A DNA stretch of 53,228 bases, taken from Anaerolineae bacterium. GTDB lineage: Bacteria > Chloroflexota > Anaerolineae > Anaerolineales > Villigracilaceae. Of this stretch, positions 16,768 through 25,177 are shown in pieces (position 1 is the stretch's first letter; the number at the start of each line of letters is the position of its first letter). The notes under the pieces are model-generated. The model had not been told where the DNA came from. It saw only the letters and a list, made by a program, of their open reading frames with translations, and ran no database searches. A program made the position numbers and the translations under genes. The stretch spans positions 1-53,228 of the forward strand of contig JABGQU010000002.1 of assembly GCA_018648605.1 (NCBI GenBank), given 5' to 3'.

Positions 16768-17922
16768 TTACCCCGCATGGATCGCCGCAATTGCTTGGCG
16801 CGCCAGGCGCGAGATTTCTCGCTCGTCACGATTGGCGGCAAGCGCATCCAGCGCGGGTAGTGCGTAGCGGTCTTTGAGCTGGCCTAATGCATTAATAGCC
16901 GCGATCCGCACGCTAGACTCGCTATCGTTGAGCGTTTTCAGTAAATAGTTGACAGCTTCCCGCCCACCGATCTTTGCGATACTCTCCACAGATTTCTCGC
17001 GAATCCAATCGTTTGGGCTAGATAATGCTTCAACGAAAATCGACATGGCTGTTGGCCCGTAACCAATCATTGCCGTTGCTGCCATTTCTGCCACGTCATA
17101 ATTTGGGTCATAGAATGCCATTTGTAGCGGCTCTAGCGAGCGTGAGTCTTTTAGCGGGGCGAGCAGAGAAATGGCATAACGTCGCACAGTTGGCTCTTTG
17201 GCATTCATCGCCTCGGCGAGCGGGGCATAAGCTTGCGTGCCAAATTTACGAATGCTCGCCTGCAAAACCTGCATGGCTTCTTCGCGCCCGTACCACCAGA
17301 ACGAATCATATAAAGCTTCAACCAAATAAGGGATCACACTCGGGTCATCGGTCTCTGCCAATGCTTGTGCGGCTGCCTGCCGTACATTAATTTCAGGGTC
17401 GTCGAGCAAGTCTGCCAAATTAAGATACGTTTTGGGCAAACGAAAACCAGCGATAGCCCTCGCAACAGCGATGCGCACATCCGGGTCATTATCGCTGAGG
17501 GTGTTGAGTAATTGCGGCATCACGCTTTTGTCGTTGATCTTCCCCAACGCCAGCGCGGTTGCCACTTGCACTTTGTAGTTTTTGCTGGGCAAAATCTGAA
17601 GCAGGATGGGCAGTGCAGCAGAATTGCCGATTTCGCCAAGAACTGTTGCTGCCTGTATTTGATTGGATGCTTCTCTTGCGCGGATCGCTTCACTTAGCGC
17701 GGGAATTGCGTCCACGCCAATGCGGACAAGAATCTGCGGTACGAACGTGCTTAGGGCTTGGTCCTTGCCCCCTAGCGCGGCGACCAAACCCGGGGCGGAG
17801 TCCGCTCCGAGCGCGATCAATTGACGTGCGGCGTTATTTCGTTTGTTGGCATCACTGTTGCGCAGCATCCCGATCAATCGCTTTACGTCCATATTTTGTT
17901 TTTTATCAGAAAACCAGGCCAT
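16768..17922 (-). CDS. HEAT-repeat protein
   Basis: A 384 aa protein made almost entirely of about ten HEAT/PBS-lyase-like alpha-helical repeats of 31-37 residues; examples are ALGKINDKSVMPQLLNTLSD, DDPEINVRQAAAQALAETDD and AINALGQLKDRYALPALDAL. No signal peptide or catalytic domain, so it is a cytoplasmic scaffold or, as in phycobilin lyase relatives, a chaperone-like binder. GAGGAGATAAAAG precedes the start. Divergent from hemW with 62 bases between start codons. Confidence 0.88.
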   Translation of the reverse strand: MAWFSDKKQNMDVKRLIGMLRNSDANKRNNAARQLIALGADSAPGLVAALGGKDQALSTFVPQILVRIGVDAIPALSEAIRAREASNQIQAATVLGEIGNSAALPILLQILPSKNYKVQVATALALGKINDKSVMPQLLNTLSDNDPDVRIAVARAIAGFRLPKTYLNLADLLDDPEINVRQAAAQALAETDDPSVIPYLVEALYDSFWWYGREEAMQVLQASIRKFGTQAYAPLAEAMNAKEPTVRRYAISLLAPLKDSRSLEPLQMAFYDPNYDVAEMAATAMIGYGPTAMSIFVEALSSPNDWIREKSVESIAKIGGREAVNYLLKTLNDSESSVRIAAINALGQLKDRYALPALDALAANRDEREISRLARQAIAAIHAG

Positions 17923-17949
17923 CTTTTATCTCCTCTGTGCTGGTTCTAT

Positions 17950-17978
17950 TTTACATTGATTTTCCCCCATGTTATCAT
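17950..17978 (+). promoter_or_regulatory. leaderless promoter of hemW
   Basis: TTTACA (17950-17955), a 17-base spacer and TATCAT (17973-17978) end six bases before the ATG at 17985, and there is no ribosome-binding site. Transcription should start at or within a base or two of the A of ATG. Confidence 0.65.
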
Positions 17979-17984
17979 TTGCGC

Positions 17985-19184
17985 ATGAATTCCCCCCACG
18001 CCCTATACTTTCACATCCCATTTTGTGTGCATCGCTGCGCCTATTGCGACTTCAACACCTACGCCGGGCAGGATGCGCTTATCCCCGCTTACGTGGATGC
18101 GCTTATTCGTGAGATAGAACTCGTTGGGCAAGGGGCGCGGGAAAAAGTCCACGCCAGCACTATTTTCTTCGGGGGAGGCACGCCATCTCTCCTGAGCGTC
18201 CCGCAGTTTTCATCCATTTTCGATGCCATTTGCCAGAACTTCGATCTGCACCCCGATGCCGAAATCTCGCTCGAGGCAAATCCCGGCACGCTCACGCGGG
18301 ACTATTTGCAGGGCTTGCGTGATGTTGGGTTTTATCGCCTGAGTTTGGGCGTTCAGTCTGCGCATCCCGATGAATTACAGATGCTTGAACGTATCCATTC
18401 TTACGGGGATGTCGTCTCTGCGGCGTTATCTGCCCGAAAAACAGGATTCGAGAACCTGAGCTTTGACCTGATCTTCGGCTTGCCGGAACAAACGCTCGAC
18501 CGTTGGCAGGCTACCCTTAAATTGATCGTTGGTTTGCGCCCCGAGCATCTCTCGTTATATGCTCTGACTCTTGAGCATGGCACTCCCTTTGGGCGCTGGG
18601 CAGAGCGCGGGCTGCTCCCGCTCCCCGACCCGGATCTGGCAGCGGATATGTACGAATGGGCGAGTGAGTATCTTGCTGGAGAGGGTTTTGAGCAATATGA
18701 GATTTCCAATTGGAAAAAACCGAAACAAGAATGCCAGCACAACCTTCAATATTGGCGTAACCTGCCTTACCTTGGCTTTGGCGCAGGCGCACACGGCTAT
18801 GCCGATAGAATGCGCTACGCAAATGTCTTACGAATCCAGACTTATATTGACCGCTTGGTGAAAAAAGATGCGTCGGCATCTTTCCCGTTTTCGCCAGCCG
18901 CGGTGAGTAAACAGATTGTCTCTGATGAACAAGCGATGCAAGAGCACATGATGATGGGCTTGCGCTTAACGCACGAAGGCGTTGCTAGAGAAACCTTCCG
19001 CACACGCTATGGACATGACGTGGGAGATGTTTTTGTATCTGAAATTGAAGAGTTGATGAAGTATAACTTACTGGAGTGGGGGAAAATAAAAACTTCCGAA
19101 GTTTCTAAAACTTCGGAAGTTCTGCGCCTGACCAAGCAAGCTTATCTCTTAGGGAACCAGGTCTTTCGGCGTTTTGTACCGTAA
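17985..19184 (+). CDS. hemW: radical SAM heme chaperone HemW
   Basis: HemN-like radical SAM protein that carries heme and inserts it into respiratory enzymes. The 4Fe-4S motif is CVHRCAYCDF at residues 19-28, GGGTPSLL follows near residue 65, and the C-terminal HemN domain begins around 300. It lacks the N-terminal residues of true coproporphyrinogen oxidase HemN. I start at ATG 17985 (MNSPHALYFHIPFC, 399 aa); a longer open frame back to 17559 is just the antisense of the HEAT gene. Near the C-terminus residues KTSEVSKTSEV are encoded by a copy of a dispersed hairpin repeat (19091-19121), an in-frame insertion. Confidence 0.93.
   Translation: MNSPHALYFHIPFCVHRCAYCDFNTYAGQDALIPAYVDALIREIELVGQGAREKVHASTIFFGGGTPSLLSVPQFSSIFDAICQNFDLHPDAEISLEANPGTLTRDYLQGLRDVGFYRLSLGVQSAHPDELQMLERIHSYGDVVSAALSARKTGFENLSFDLIFGLPEQTLDRWQATLKLIVGLRPEHLSLYALTLEHGTPFGRWAERGLLPLPDPDLAADMYEWASEYLAGEGFEQYEISNWKKPKQECQHNLQYWRNLPYLGFGAGAHGYADRMRYANVLRIQTYIDRLVKKDASASFPFSPAAVSKQIVSDEQAMQEHMMMGLRLTHEGVARETFRTRYGHDVGDVFVSEIEELMKYNLLEWGKIKTSEVSKTSEVLRLTKQAYLLGNQVFRRFVP
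19091..19121. repeat. hairpin repeat family C, copy 1, inside hemW
   Basis: Perfect 14-bp arms AACTTCCGAAGTTT / AAACTTCGGAAGTT with a CTA loop. The same palindrome recurs at 20450-20483 and 43529-43561, where it is intergenic. Here it is translated as TSEVSKTSEV without breaking the frame. Confidence 0.9.
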
Positions 19185-19199
19185 GAGAAGAAAAGTCTT

Positions 19200-20333
19200 T
19201 TAGGGACGACCGCAATAGCTTATTTCACCAGAATTAGAACTGGTTTGCTTCCATACACACCCCGCAGCTTGACAACTGGCGGCATTATCATGACTTAGAG
19301 GGAATTTGCATTCGACCGTTGTCGTCTCCCCTGATTGTTCTCCCGATTCTCTTGTTGGTGTCGTTGTGCGCGGGCAAAGCTTGGGTTCATATCCCGTTGG
19401 TGTATAGCCAAAAGCTTCGAAACAAGTATTATCGATAAGATAGAGTTCACCAAGGGGGTAGTATTGATTGTCGCGTACGGGGGAGCCAGCATCTTCTGCG
19501 CGGAAACGATCTACATAGTCGAGTTTGCCAACATCGCGCAAGCCCGCGTCTGCCAGTACGCCGAGCATAAATCCGCCATCGGTGAGAGATTTTTTGAAGG
19601 CAAATTGAATTGTCGCGTTTATGCCCGCGTCGCTGCGCACCCACGCCAAGTCGGGATCGGTATCAAGCCCATCACTCAGGTTAAAGATGGGGGTATCGTA
19701 TCCGTTTGTGTCCAAGGGTGCATCGGAATGTCCCGCAGAGAGACCGGCGCTGTCGTGATTGCTATCTTCGATGACTTGAAGAGTCTCATTTGTCCACTCG
19801 CGGGTATAGGGCGGTTGCGCCCATACGATCACGTCACCAAAGCCATCTGTATCATTGTCGATCTCGACCCCGAAATTAATGCCTATCTCGTTATTGGGGT
19901 TTTTTCCGAACATTTCAATGGAAACGTAATACCAGGTTCCATCGCTACTTAAGGTGTACGTCACAATGTCCAGATCGGGAATGTAGGTCATATCTTGAGT
20001 GAAAGGGCGTTCCAGACGGTTGATTTTATATGAATCCCCATAGGGAGCGCGGTTTTCGTTGGCTGTGCCGTGCGAGACAACATCGTATATGATTCCTCCG
20101 CTTGGTGGTGAGGTCTCCGGAAATGCAATATGTACAACTGAAGGGGCGCTCGTTGGAGGCACAAGTGTTGGGGTGTTGATTTCACCTGAGAAATGCGTTG
20201 CTGCGGGAATTGGGGGTGGAAGAAGTGTAGCGGTAGGTGCTGGTTCGCCAGTTGCAATGAAAGGCAGATTGCAGGCAATGATCAATAAACTGAACACCAA
20301 GAGTACAAGGGAAGTGTGTTGGCGGTGTTTCAT
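19200..20333 (-). CDS. secreted lipoprotein, paralogue of the 20546-21655 gene
   Basis: Lipoprotein signal peptide with lipobox LIIAC (Cys21), a Thr/Pro-rich stretch to about residue 75, then a beta-sandwich-like domain with calcium-type acidic runs (GVEIDNDTDGFGDVIVWAQP, SDAPLDTNGYDTP). The C-terminus is a short module with spacing C-x11-C-x4-C-x-W-x12-C. The gene is about 60 percent identical by eye to the next one upstream, so they arose by tandem duplication. AAAGGAG precedes the ATG. Convergent with hemW (15 bases between stops). No named family; an exported binding protein is likely. Confidence 0.8.
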   Translation of the reverse strand: MKHRQHTSLVLLVFSLLIIACNLPFIATGEPAPTATLLPPPIPAATHFSGEINTPTLVPPTSAPSVVHIAFPETSPPSGGIIYDVVSHGTANENRAPYGDSYKINRLERPFTQDMTYIPDLDIVTYTLSSDGTWYYVSIEMFGKNPNNEIGINFGVEIDNDTDGFGDVIVWAQPPYTREWTNETLQVIEDSNHDSAGLSAGHSDAPLDTNGYDTPIFNLSDGLDTDPDLAWVRSDAGINATIQFAFKKSLTDGGFMLGVLADAGLRDVGKLDYVDRFRAEDAGSPVRDNQYYPLGELYLIDNTCFEAFGYTPTGYEPKLCPRTTTPTRESGEQSGETTTVECKFPLSHDNAASCQAAGCVWKQTSSNSGEISYCGRP

Positions 20334-20449
20334 CGAGTTCTCCTTTGAGTAATAATCCGCCTATTATCTAATTAGCTTTGTAAAACTTCAATGGCTCTTT
20401 CGGGGCGGGTAGACAACAACTTTTTAGAATAGTTTTTATGCTGAAAATA

Positions 20450-20483
20450 AAAACTTCCGAAGGGCTAGGCCTTCGGAAGTTTT
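20450..20483. repeat. hairpin repeat family C, copy 2
   Basis: Arms AAAACTTCCGAAGG / CCTTCGGAAGTTTT (20450-20463 with 20470-20483), loop GCTAGG, between the two paralogous lipoprotein genes. It may end transcription from the upstream gene, but it matches the dispersed family at hemW and 43529. Confidence 0.88.
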
Positions 20484-20545
20484 GCGTATAGTCAGGATCG
20501 CTCATCTACTGGGCATCCAGCTTTTTGAGCTTATTGTGGGAGAAA

Positions 20546-21655
20546 TCATGGTGAGACACAGTGATATGCAACGTGAGTAATTACGTTTGGATCTTGCACC
20601 CACGCACAGCTTGCCTGTGTGCAGCTAACGCCATTAGTATACTGGCTGGGATTCGTGCAGCCGGTTTGTTCTGCGGGTGTTTTCTCAGGAGGGGGGCAAA
20701 GTTGTGGCTCATAGCCAGTTGGCTTAAATCCGAATGCTTCGCGGCAGGTATTATCAACGAGATAGAGTTCGCCAAGAGGATAGTATTTGTTGTCGCGTAC
20801 AGGGGAACCTGCATCCTCAGCAAGAAAGCGATCCACATAGTCTAATTTTTCGACGTTGCGTAAGCCAGAATCAGCCAAGACACCGAGCATAAATGAGCCA
20901 TCTGTTAGTGATTTTTTAAAAGCAAATTGGATCGTGGCTTTTAGGCCGGCATCACTGCGCACCCAGGCGAGATCGGGATCGTCTTTGATGTTATTTTCAA
21001 GGTCGAAGAGCGCTGTATCGTAGCCATTTGTATCAAGGGGAGCATCAGAGAATCCTGGGGAAAGACCGGCTGTATCGTGGTTTGTGTCTTTCAAAACCAT
21101 CACGTTATCATTTGTCCAGTCACTGATATAAGGTGGTTTAGCCCAAACGATGGTGTCGCCAAAGCCATCTGCGTCATTATCAATTTCAACGCCATAGTGA
21201 ATGCCAAGATCATTGTTGGGGTTTGTGCCAACCAATTCGATTGAGATATAGATCCACGTCTCATCTTCACTAAGGCTGAATGTGACAATGTCCATATCAG
21301 GGACGTAAGTCATATCCTGTTGAAAGGGACGCTCCAGACGGTTGATATTATAAGAATCTCCATAAGGGGCGCGTTTCTCAGGAGCTGTGTCTTGTGATAC
21401 CACATCATAGACGATCCCTCCGCTTGGCGGGGATGTCACCGGATACAGAATGTGAACTACCGAAGGCGTGCTGGTTGGTGGGATCAAGGTTGGTAAATTG
21501 GACTCGGCAATGAATACCGTCGGTATTGGAGAAGATATAGGGGCAGACGTAGGAACTGCTTCTGGGGGTGAGCTTGCAAAAAATGGAATCGTGCAAGCCA
21601 AGGCAAATAAGGCAATGCTGGAAATGATAGGTATAAGTTTCGTTTTGTTATTCAC
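20546..21655 (-). CDS. secreted lipoprotein, paralogue of the 19200-20333 gene
   Basis: Start is GTG 21655, supported by AAAGGAG at ideal distance. Signal peptide with lipobox LFALAC, Thr/Pro linker with TSAPISSPIPT, then the same beta-rich acidic domain as its neighbour (GVEIDNDADGFGDTIVWAKP, SDAPLDTNGYDTA, KSLTDGSFMLGVLADSGLRN). The C-terminal module has spacing C-x11-C-x4-C-x-W-x13-C. Length 369 aa. It is transcribed in the same direction as its paralogue, 212 bases apart, and divergent from the FGE-type lipoprotein that carries the same C-terminal module. No enzymatic residues recognised. Confidence 0.8.
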   Translation of the reverse strand: MNNKTKLIPIISSIALFALACTIPFFASSPPEAVPTSAPISSPIPTVFIAESNLPTLIPPTSTPSVVHILYPVTSPPSGGIVYDVVSQDTAPEKRAPYGDSYNINRLERPFQQDMTYVPDMDIVTFSLSEDETWIYISIELVGTNPNNDLGIHYGVEIDNDADGFGDTIVWAKPPYISDWTNDNVMVLKDTNHDTAGLSPGFSDAPLDTNGYDTALFDLENNIKDDPDLAWVRSDAGLKATIQFAFKKSLTDGSFMLGVLADSGLRNVEKLDYVDRFLAEDAGSPVRDNKYYPLGELYLVDNTCREAFGFKPTGYEPQLCPPPEKTPAEQTGCTNPSQYTNGVSCTQASCAWVQDPNVITHVAYHCVSP

Positions 21656-21816
21656 GAGAAACTCCTTTCAACGTTTTCTGATTTCATTATGCGCTCTGAA
21701 TATCGAAACTACAATGGCTTCTTTAGGTGAGAATACAGGTCAGGGCTTACACGCTTTACTAGAAAGTATTTTTTTTCGCTCATAAGTGAAGATCCTACTT
21801 ATCATTCTTGATAGTT

Positions 21817-21847
21817 TTGCATAAATCATCATGATGATGCGTATAAT
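21817..21847 (+). promoter_or_regulatory. promoter of the FGE-type lipoprotein with palindrome in the spacer
   Basis: A -10 TATAAT (21842-21847) and a weak -35 TTGCAT (21817-21822) flank a perfect 14-base palindrome ATCATCATGATGAT (21825-21838). The placement between -35 and -10 is what a repressor operator would have; the spacer of 19 is long. Confidence 0.5.
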
Positions 21848-21886
21848 ACTTTTGTACAAAACGATCAAGAAAACAAGGAGATGGAA

Positions 21887-23638
21887 ATGAAGAAAAAATA
21901 CGCTATTATCTATTTTGCTATTCTATTTGCTTTGGCTTTATCTTCCTGCGGCATACTGACTCCCAAGGTAGATTCTGCACAAGAGACAGAAAATATCCCG
22001 CCTGCACCCGCAGAGAGCCTCGAAGTTGTGCCTGCGCCAACAAGCGAGACAGTTTTTATCAATTTAGCTGGACCAGATATCGGCACAAGGATGGAGTGGG
22101 TAGATGGCAGTTTGATGGTTTATATTCCCTCTGGGGAGTTCATTATGGGGCAGGGTGGCGAAGATAACCCCGAACACGATGTTCTTTTGCGTGATTTCTG
22201 GGTTTATCGTACCAAGGTGACTAATCAGATGTATGCGGTTTGCGTTGCAGCGGGGACTTGTTCATCACCCGAAAATAAAGTGCCCGATTATTATCTAAAC
22301 CCTGAATATGCCGAGCAGCCTGTTGTCGGCGTGAATTGGAGACAGGCGGCAACCTATTGTTCATGGGTGAAGGGCGACCTTCCAACGGAAGCACAATGGG
22401 AGAAAACTGCGCGCGGTACTGAAGGAAGTATTTACCCCTGGGGTGATTCTGCGCCAAATTGTGATTTACTGAATTTCGATAATTGCCTCGGTGGGTTGAG
22501 TAATGTGAGTGATTTTCCGGAAGGAAAATCGGATTACGATGTTTTAGATATGGCAGGAAATACCTTTGAGTGGGTTTTGGATTGGTATGACCCCACTTAT
22601 TATGAAGCCGCGCCTTCGGATGATCCTTATGGGCCAGAGTTGGGGAATGTCAAATCGGTGCGTAGCAGTAGTTTTGAGAGCGCAGCGCAGCAAGTTCCGG
22701 TCGCGAATCGTTTCTTCCTTGATCCAGAAAAGCAGCGTGAAGACCTCGGCTTCCGCTGTGTACTTATCGATCCAGTTTCTCCTGCTCCATATTGCGTGGC
22801 TGCTTCTCTTCCCACAAGAACGCCTGAGCGGAGTACGCCAGATTGTGAACCAGTAGACTTCTCTATTGGGAATTCTTTTTGTCAGGGCGGCAGTGCCTAT
22901 GTTAATATCGAGACAAATAGCGCATCGGCTTTTGTTACATCCAGCAGCGATCCGCTAAATTGTACGCAATACCAAGCTGGGCGTTTGACTTGCGGCCCTT
23001 TGGCGACGGAGTCGCGGGTGAGTCTCACGGTTTGTGCTCCCGGGTGCGAACCGGATCAGGGCGCGACAGCGATTGTGCCTGAAATAGCCTGTGCGGTTGG
23101 ATTTCTTTATAACCCTGCAACGGGCGGCTGTGAATATGCTCCGCTTGCTATTGATCCGCATGGCATAGATTGTGGTCTTGGCTACCAGTCGACCGCACTT
23201 GGATGTTTGCCCCTCGTAAATAATTTTGGCGGCTGTGGCACAGGACAATATTATGATGCCGCCTTAGGAACATGTCTGCCAAGTGGTGGCGCGAGCGATT
23301 GTTTCCCAGGTTATTCAGGTTATCCGGGCGAAGAGACTTGTAATACAAGTTGTTTGGACGGGTATATTTACGATGCTGATCTGGGGTGTTGCGCCCCCGA
23401 GGATGGCAGTTATATGGTTCCTGGCGGCGGTGATGCCCCTGTAATAACCACCGAGCCTTCGGGCACCGAGAGCGCATGCAGTAGCTTTACGGTTACTGCT
23501 GCGAGTTGTATTGATTACACAGGTGATGGCGAACCTACAGGGTGCGAAAGCTATAAGGATGAAAAAAGCTGCTTTTACGCCGACTGTTATTGGGATATTA
23601 ACGCATATGGTGGGCGTGGCGGATGTTTCCCCGGATAA
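21887..23638 (+). CDS. lipoprotein with FGE/SUMF1-fold domain and Cys-rich C-terminus
   Basis: Signal peptide with lipobox LSSC near residue 20. Residues about 60-300 are a formylglycine-generating-enzyme (SUMF1) fold: PSGEFIMGQGGEDNPEHDV, LPTEAQWEKTARG, YPWGDSAPNCD, VLDMAGNTFEWV, and LGFRC at its end. The catalytic Cys pair that real FGE carries after RGGS is missing (RSSSFESAAQQVPV), so it probably binds a ligand and has no oxidase activity. Residues 300-583 are Cys-rich, ending in a C-x8-C-x4-C-x-W-x10-C module shared with the two divergent lipoproteins. I use ATG 21887, six bases after AAGGAG; ATG 21881 abuts that site. Confidence 0.85.
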   Translation: MKKKYAIIYFAILFALALSSCGILTPKVDSAQETENIPPAPAESLEVVPAPTSETVFINLAGPDIGTRMEWVDGSLMVYIPSGEFIMGQGGEDNPEHDVLLRDFWVYRTKVTNQMYAVCVAAGTCSSPENKVPDYYLNPEYAEQPVVGVNWRQAATYCSWVKGDLPTEAQWEKTARGTEGSIYPWGDSAPNCDLLNFDNCLGGLSNVSDFPEGKSDYDVLDMAGNTFEWVLDWYDPTYYEAAPSDDPYGPELGNVKSVRSSSFESAAQQVPVANRFFLDPEKQREDLGFRCVLIDPVSPAPYCVAASLPTRTPERSTPDCEPVDFSIGNSFCQGGSAYVNIETNSASAFVTSSSDPLNCTQYQAGRLTCGPLATESRVSLTVCAPGCEPDQGATAIVPEIACAVGFLYNPATGGCEYAPLAIDPHGIDCGLGYQSTALGCLPLVNNFGGCGTGQYYDAALGTCLPSGGASDCFPGYSGYPGEETCNTSCLDGYIYDADLGCCAPEDGSYMVPGGGDAPVITTEPSGTESACSSFTVTAASCIDYTGDGEPTGCESYKDEKSCFYADCYWDINAYGGRGGCFPG

Positions 23639-23641
23639 AGC

Positions 23642-23672
23642 AAAGTGCGGCTCAAGCGAGCCGCACTTTTTT
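23642..23672. terminator. terminator shared by convergent FGE lipoprotein and amidase genes
   Basis: A perfect 12-bp stem AAAGTGCGGCTC/GAGCCGCACTTT (23642-23653 with 23658-23669) is followed by Ts on the plus strand. The amidase stop codon lies inside the stem. Confidence 0.88.
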
Positions 23673-25034
23673 CGTCTCTAACTCGTAGGCATATCCGGCC
23701 TCTAAAATCTTCTTTTCCTGCCATGCTGCGCCCACGATCTGCAAACCGATCGGTAGACCTTTTCCGTCGACACCACAAGGCAACGAGAGCACAGGCAACC
23801 CCGTTAAATTAAAGGGTGCGGTGAAGCGCGTCAGCAATTTGGCTTCTTCAACGGCATCTTTCCCCTCGATGGGTGGTGCAGTCACGGCTGTGCTGGGGAG
23901 CAAAAGCAGACCATATTCTCCAAAGAAAATTTCCATGCGTCGTTTGGTTTCAGCTTGTGTGCGGCGCGCCAAACTATATTCGCTGCTCGTATACGCAGCC
24001 CCTGTGCGCAGGCGGCGCAACACATCTTTGCCGTAGACTTCGGGCGTTTTATTCATCCGCTCGTGATGATAGGCAGCGCCATCGGCAGGAGTCATCAAGC
24101 CGTTTGCGCGCGCAGCTTCTGTCAGCCACGAGAAATCAATGCTTTCCACTTTTGCGCCGAGCGATTGAAAGACGGATGCCGCCTCCCGTACGGCAGATGC
24201 GACTTCAGGATTCGCAAAATCCAGATAGCCCTCTTCTGCCAGCCCGATACGGACTCCTTTTAGGTTTGCCTCCGTTATGGATGCGTAATCCTCGACACCC
24301 ACATCTACCGATGAAGGATCGCGTGCATCATAGCCCGCCATCGCATTTAGCATTAATCCCGCATCATTCACCGAGCGTGTCATTGGCCCCGCATGATCGA
24401 GATTCCACGAAAGAGGCATGATCCCGCGTAAACTGACGCGTCCAAAAGTAGGCTTTAGCCCCACCACACCACATAACGATGCCGGGATGCGGATAGAGCC
24501 GCCTGTATCCGTTCCCAACGCGGCAGGACACATATTTGCCGCCAACGCCGCCGCAGATCCGCCCGATGAGCCGCCCGCAATCCGATTTGTGTCGTGCGGG
24601 TTATGCGTCGCCCCATAATGCGGATTGACCGTCGTCACACCGAGCGCGATCTCGTGCGTATTCGTTTTGCCGAGCAGGATCATCCCGACATTTTTTAGGC
24701 GGCGAATTACTTCAGCGTCTTCCTTCGGGATGTCATCCGCTCTAAAGGAAGTCCCGCCTGTCGTGCGGATGCCCGCTGTATCATAAAGGTCTTTTGCGGC
24801 AAAAGGGATTCCCAATAGTAGCGGCATTTCTTCTGCGGATAATTTCATTTGCAGAGACTCGGCTTCTTTTGCCTGAGCGCGTGCTGTCTCTGCGGTGACG
24901 GTGATAAAAGCGTTGATCCTCGTCTCTTCGATGTCAATTTGACGGAGGCAAGCCTCCACAAGTTCGACCGGGGAAATTTTCTTTTGCTGGATCAGTGTTT
25001 GGGCTTCTGAGATGTTGAGGGTGTGTAGATTCAT
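23652..25034 (-). CDS. amidase-signature-family hydrolase (GatA-like)
   Basis: Ser-cisSer-Lys amidase. The conserved core GGSSGGSAAALAANMC followed by GTDTGGSIRIPASLCGVVG contains the catalytic serines, and the catalytic lysine is in AAKDLYDTAG near residue 80. The N-terminal LVEACLRQID region is typical of GatA, the glutaminase subunit of Asp/Glu-tRNA amidotransferase, and the 460 aa length fits (usual about 480). No gatB or gatC is adjacent, so a general amidase is equally possible. AGGA lies nine bases before the ATG. A remnant of a GNAT gene lies just upstream. Confidence 0.85.
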   Translation of the reverse strand: MNLHTLNISEAQTLIQQKKISPVELVEACLRQIDIEETRINAFITVTAETARAQAKEAESLQMKLSAEEMPLLLGIPFAAKDLYDTAGIRTTGGTSFRADDIPKEDAEVIRRLKNVGMILLGKTNTHEIALGVTTVNPHYGATHNPHDTNRIAGGSSGGSAAALAANMCPAALGTDTGGSIRIPASLCGVVGLKPTFGRVSLRGIMPLSWNLDHAGPMTRSVNDAGLMLNAMAGYDARDPSSVDVGVEDYASITEANLKGVRIGLAEEGYLDFANPEVASAVREAASVFQSLGAKVESIDFSWLTEAARANGLMTPADGAAYHHERMNKTPEVYGKDVLRRLRTGAAYTSSEYSLARRTQAETKRRMEIFFGEYGLLLLPSTAVTAPPIEGKDAVEEAKLLTRFTAPFNLTGLPVLSLPCGVDGKGLPIGLQIVGAAWQEKKILEAGYAYELETKKVRLA

Positions 25035-25054
25035 GGGAAAATCCTAAAAAAATA

Positions 25055-25090
25055 GTCTTTTTTCTCGTAAAGGTACTCTTCGATTTCTAG
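25055..25090 (-). pseudogene. remnant of a duplicated GNAT acetyltransferase 3' end
   Basis: On the minus strand this stretch reads LEIEEYLYEKK, nearly the same as the last residues (QEIEELLYEKK) of the intact acetyltransferase 90 bases away, and the DNA matches over about 31 bases. It appears to be the tail of a second tandem copy, cut by the palindrome at 25094-25142. Confidence 0.5.
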
Positions 25091-25093
25091 AAG

Positions 25094-25142
25094 CAATGCT
25101 CTGCATTGCGGCTTGTCTACAGTTTCCCAACGCGGAGCATTG
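25094..25142. repeat. short palindromic element
   Basis: Outer arms CAATGCTCTGC and GCGGAGCATTG (one wobble) enclose about 27 bases, with inner hairpins CAATGC/GCATTG and TTTCCCAA/TTGGGAAA. It interrupts what looks like a GNAT gene remnant, so it may be a mobile miniature element. Only this copy is seen here. Confidence 0.5.
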
Positions 25143-25177
25143 GGAAAAGGATTGTGAAAATATCTAAGTCTAAAAAG

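Noticed and set aside
17559-17984. N-terminal extension of hemW
   Set aside because: It is the antisense of the HEAT-repeat gene; HemW homology starts at 17985 and a promoter lies just before it.
22560-22770. Second DGR variable region in the FGE-fold lipoprotein
   Set aside because: The corresponding loop has GAG, GCA, GCG, CAG and AAG codons and lacks the RGGS start, so the NNY pattern is absent.
23873-24421. Open frame of 182 codons on the plus strand under the amidase
   Set aside because: Shadow frame with Arg/Leu/Pro/His-rich translation; amidase on the other strand is conserved throughout.
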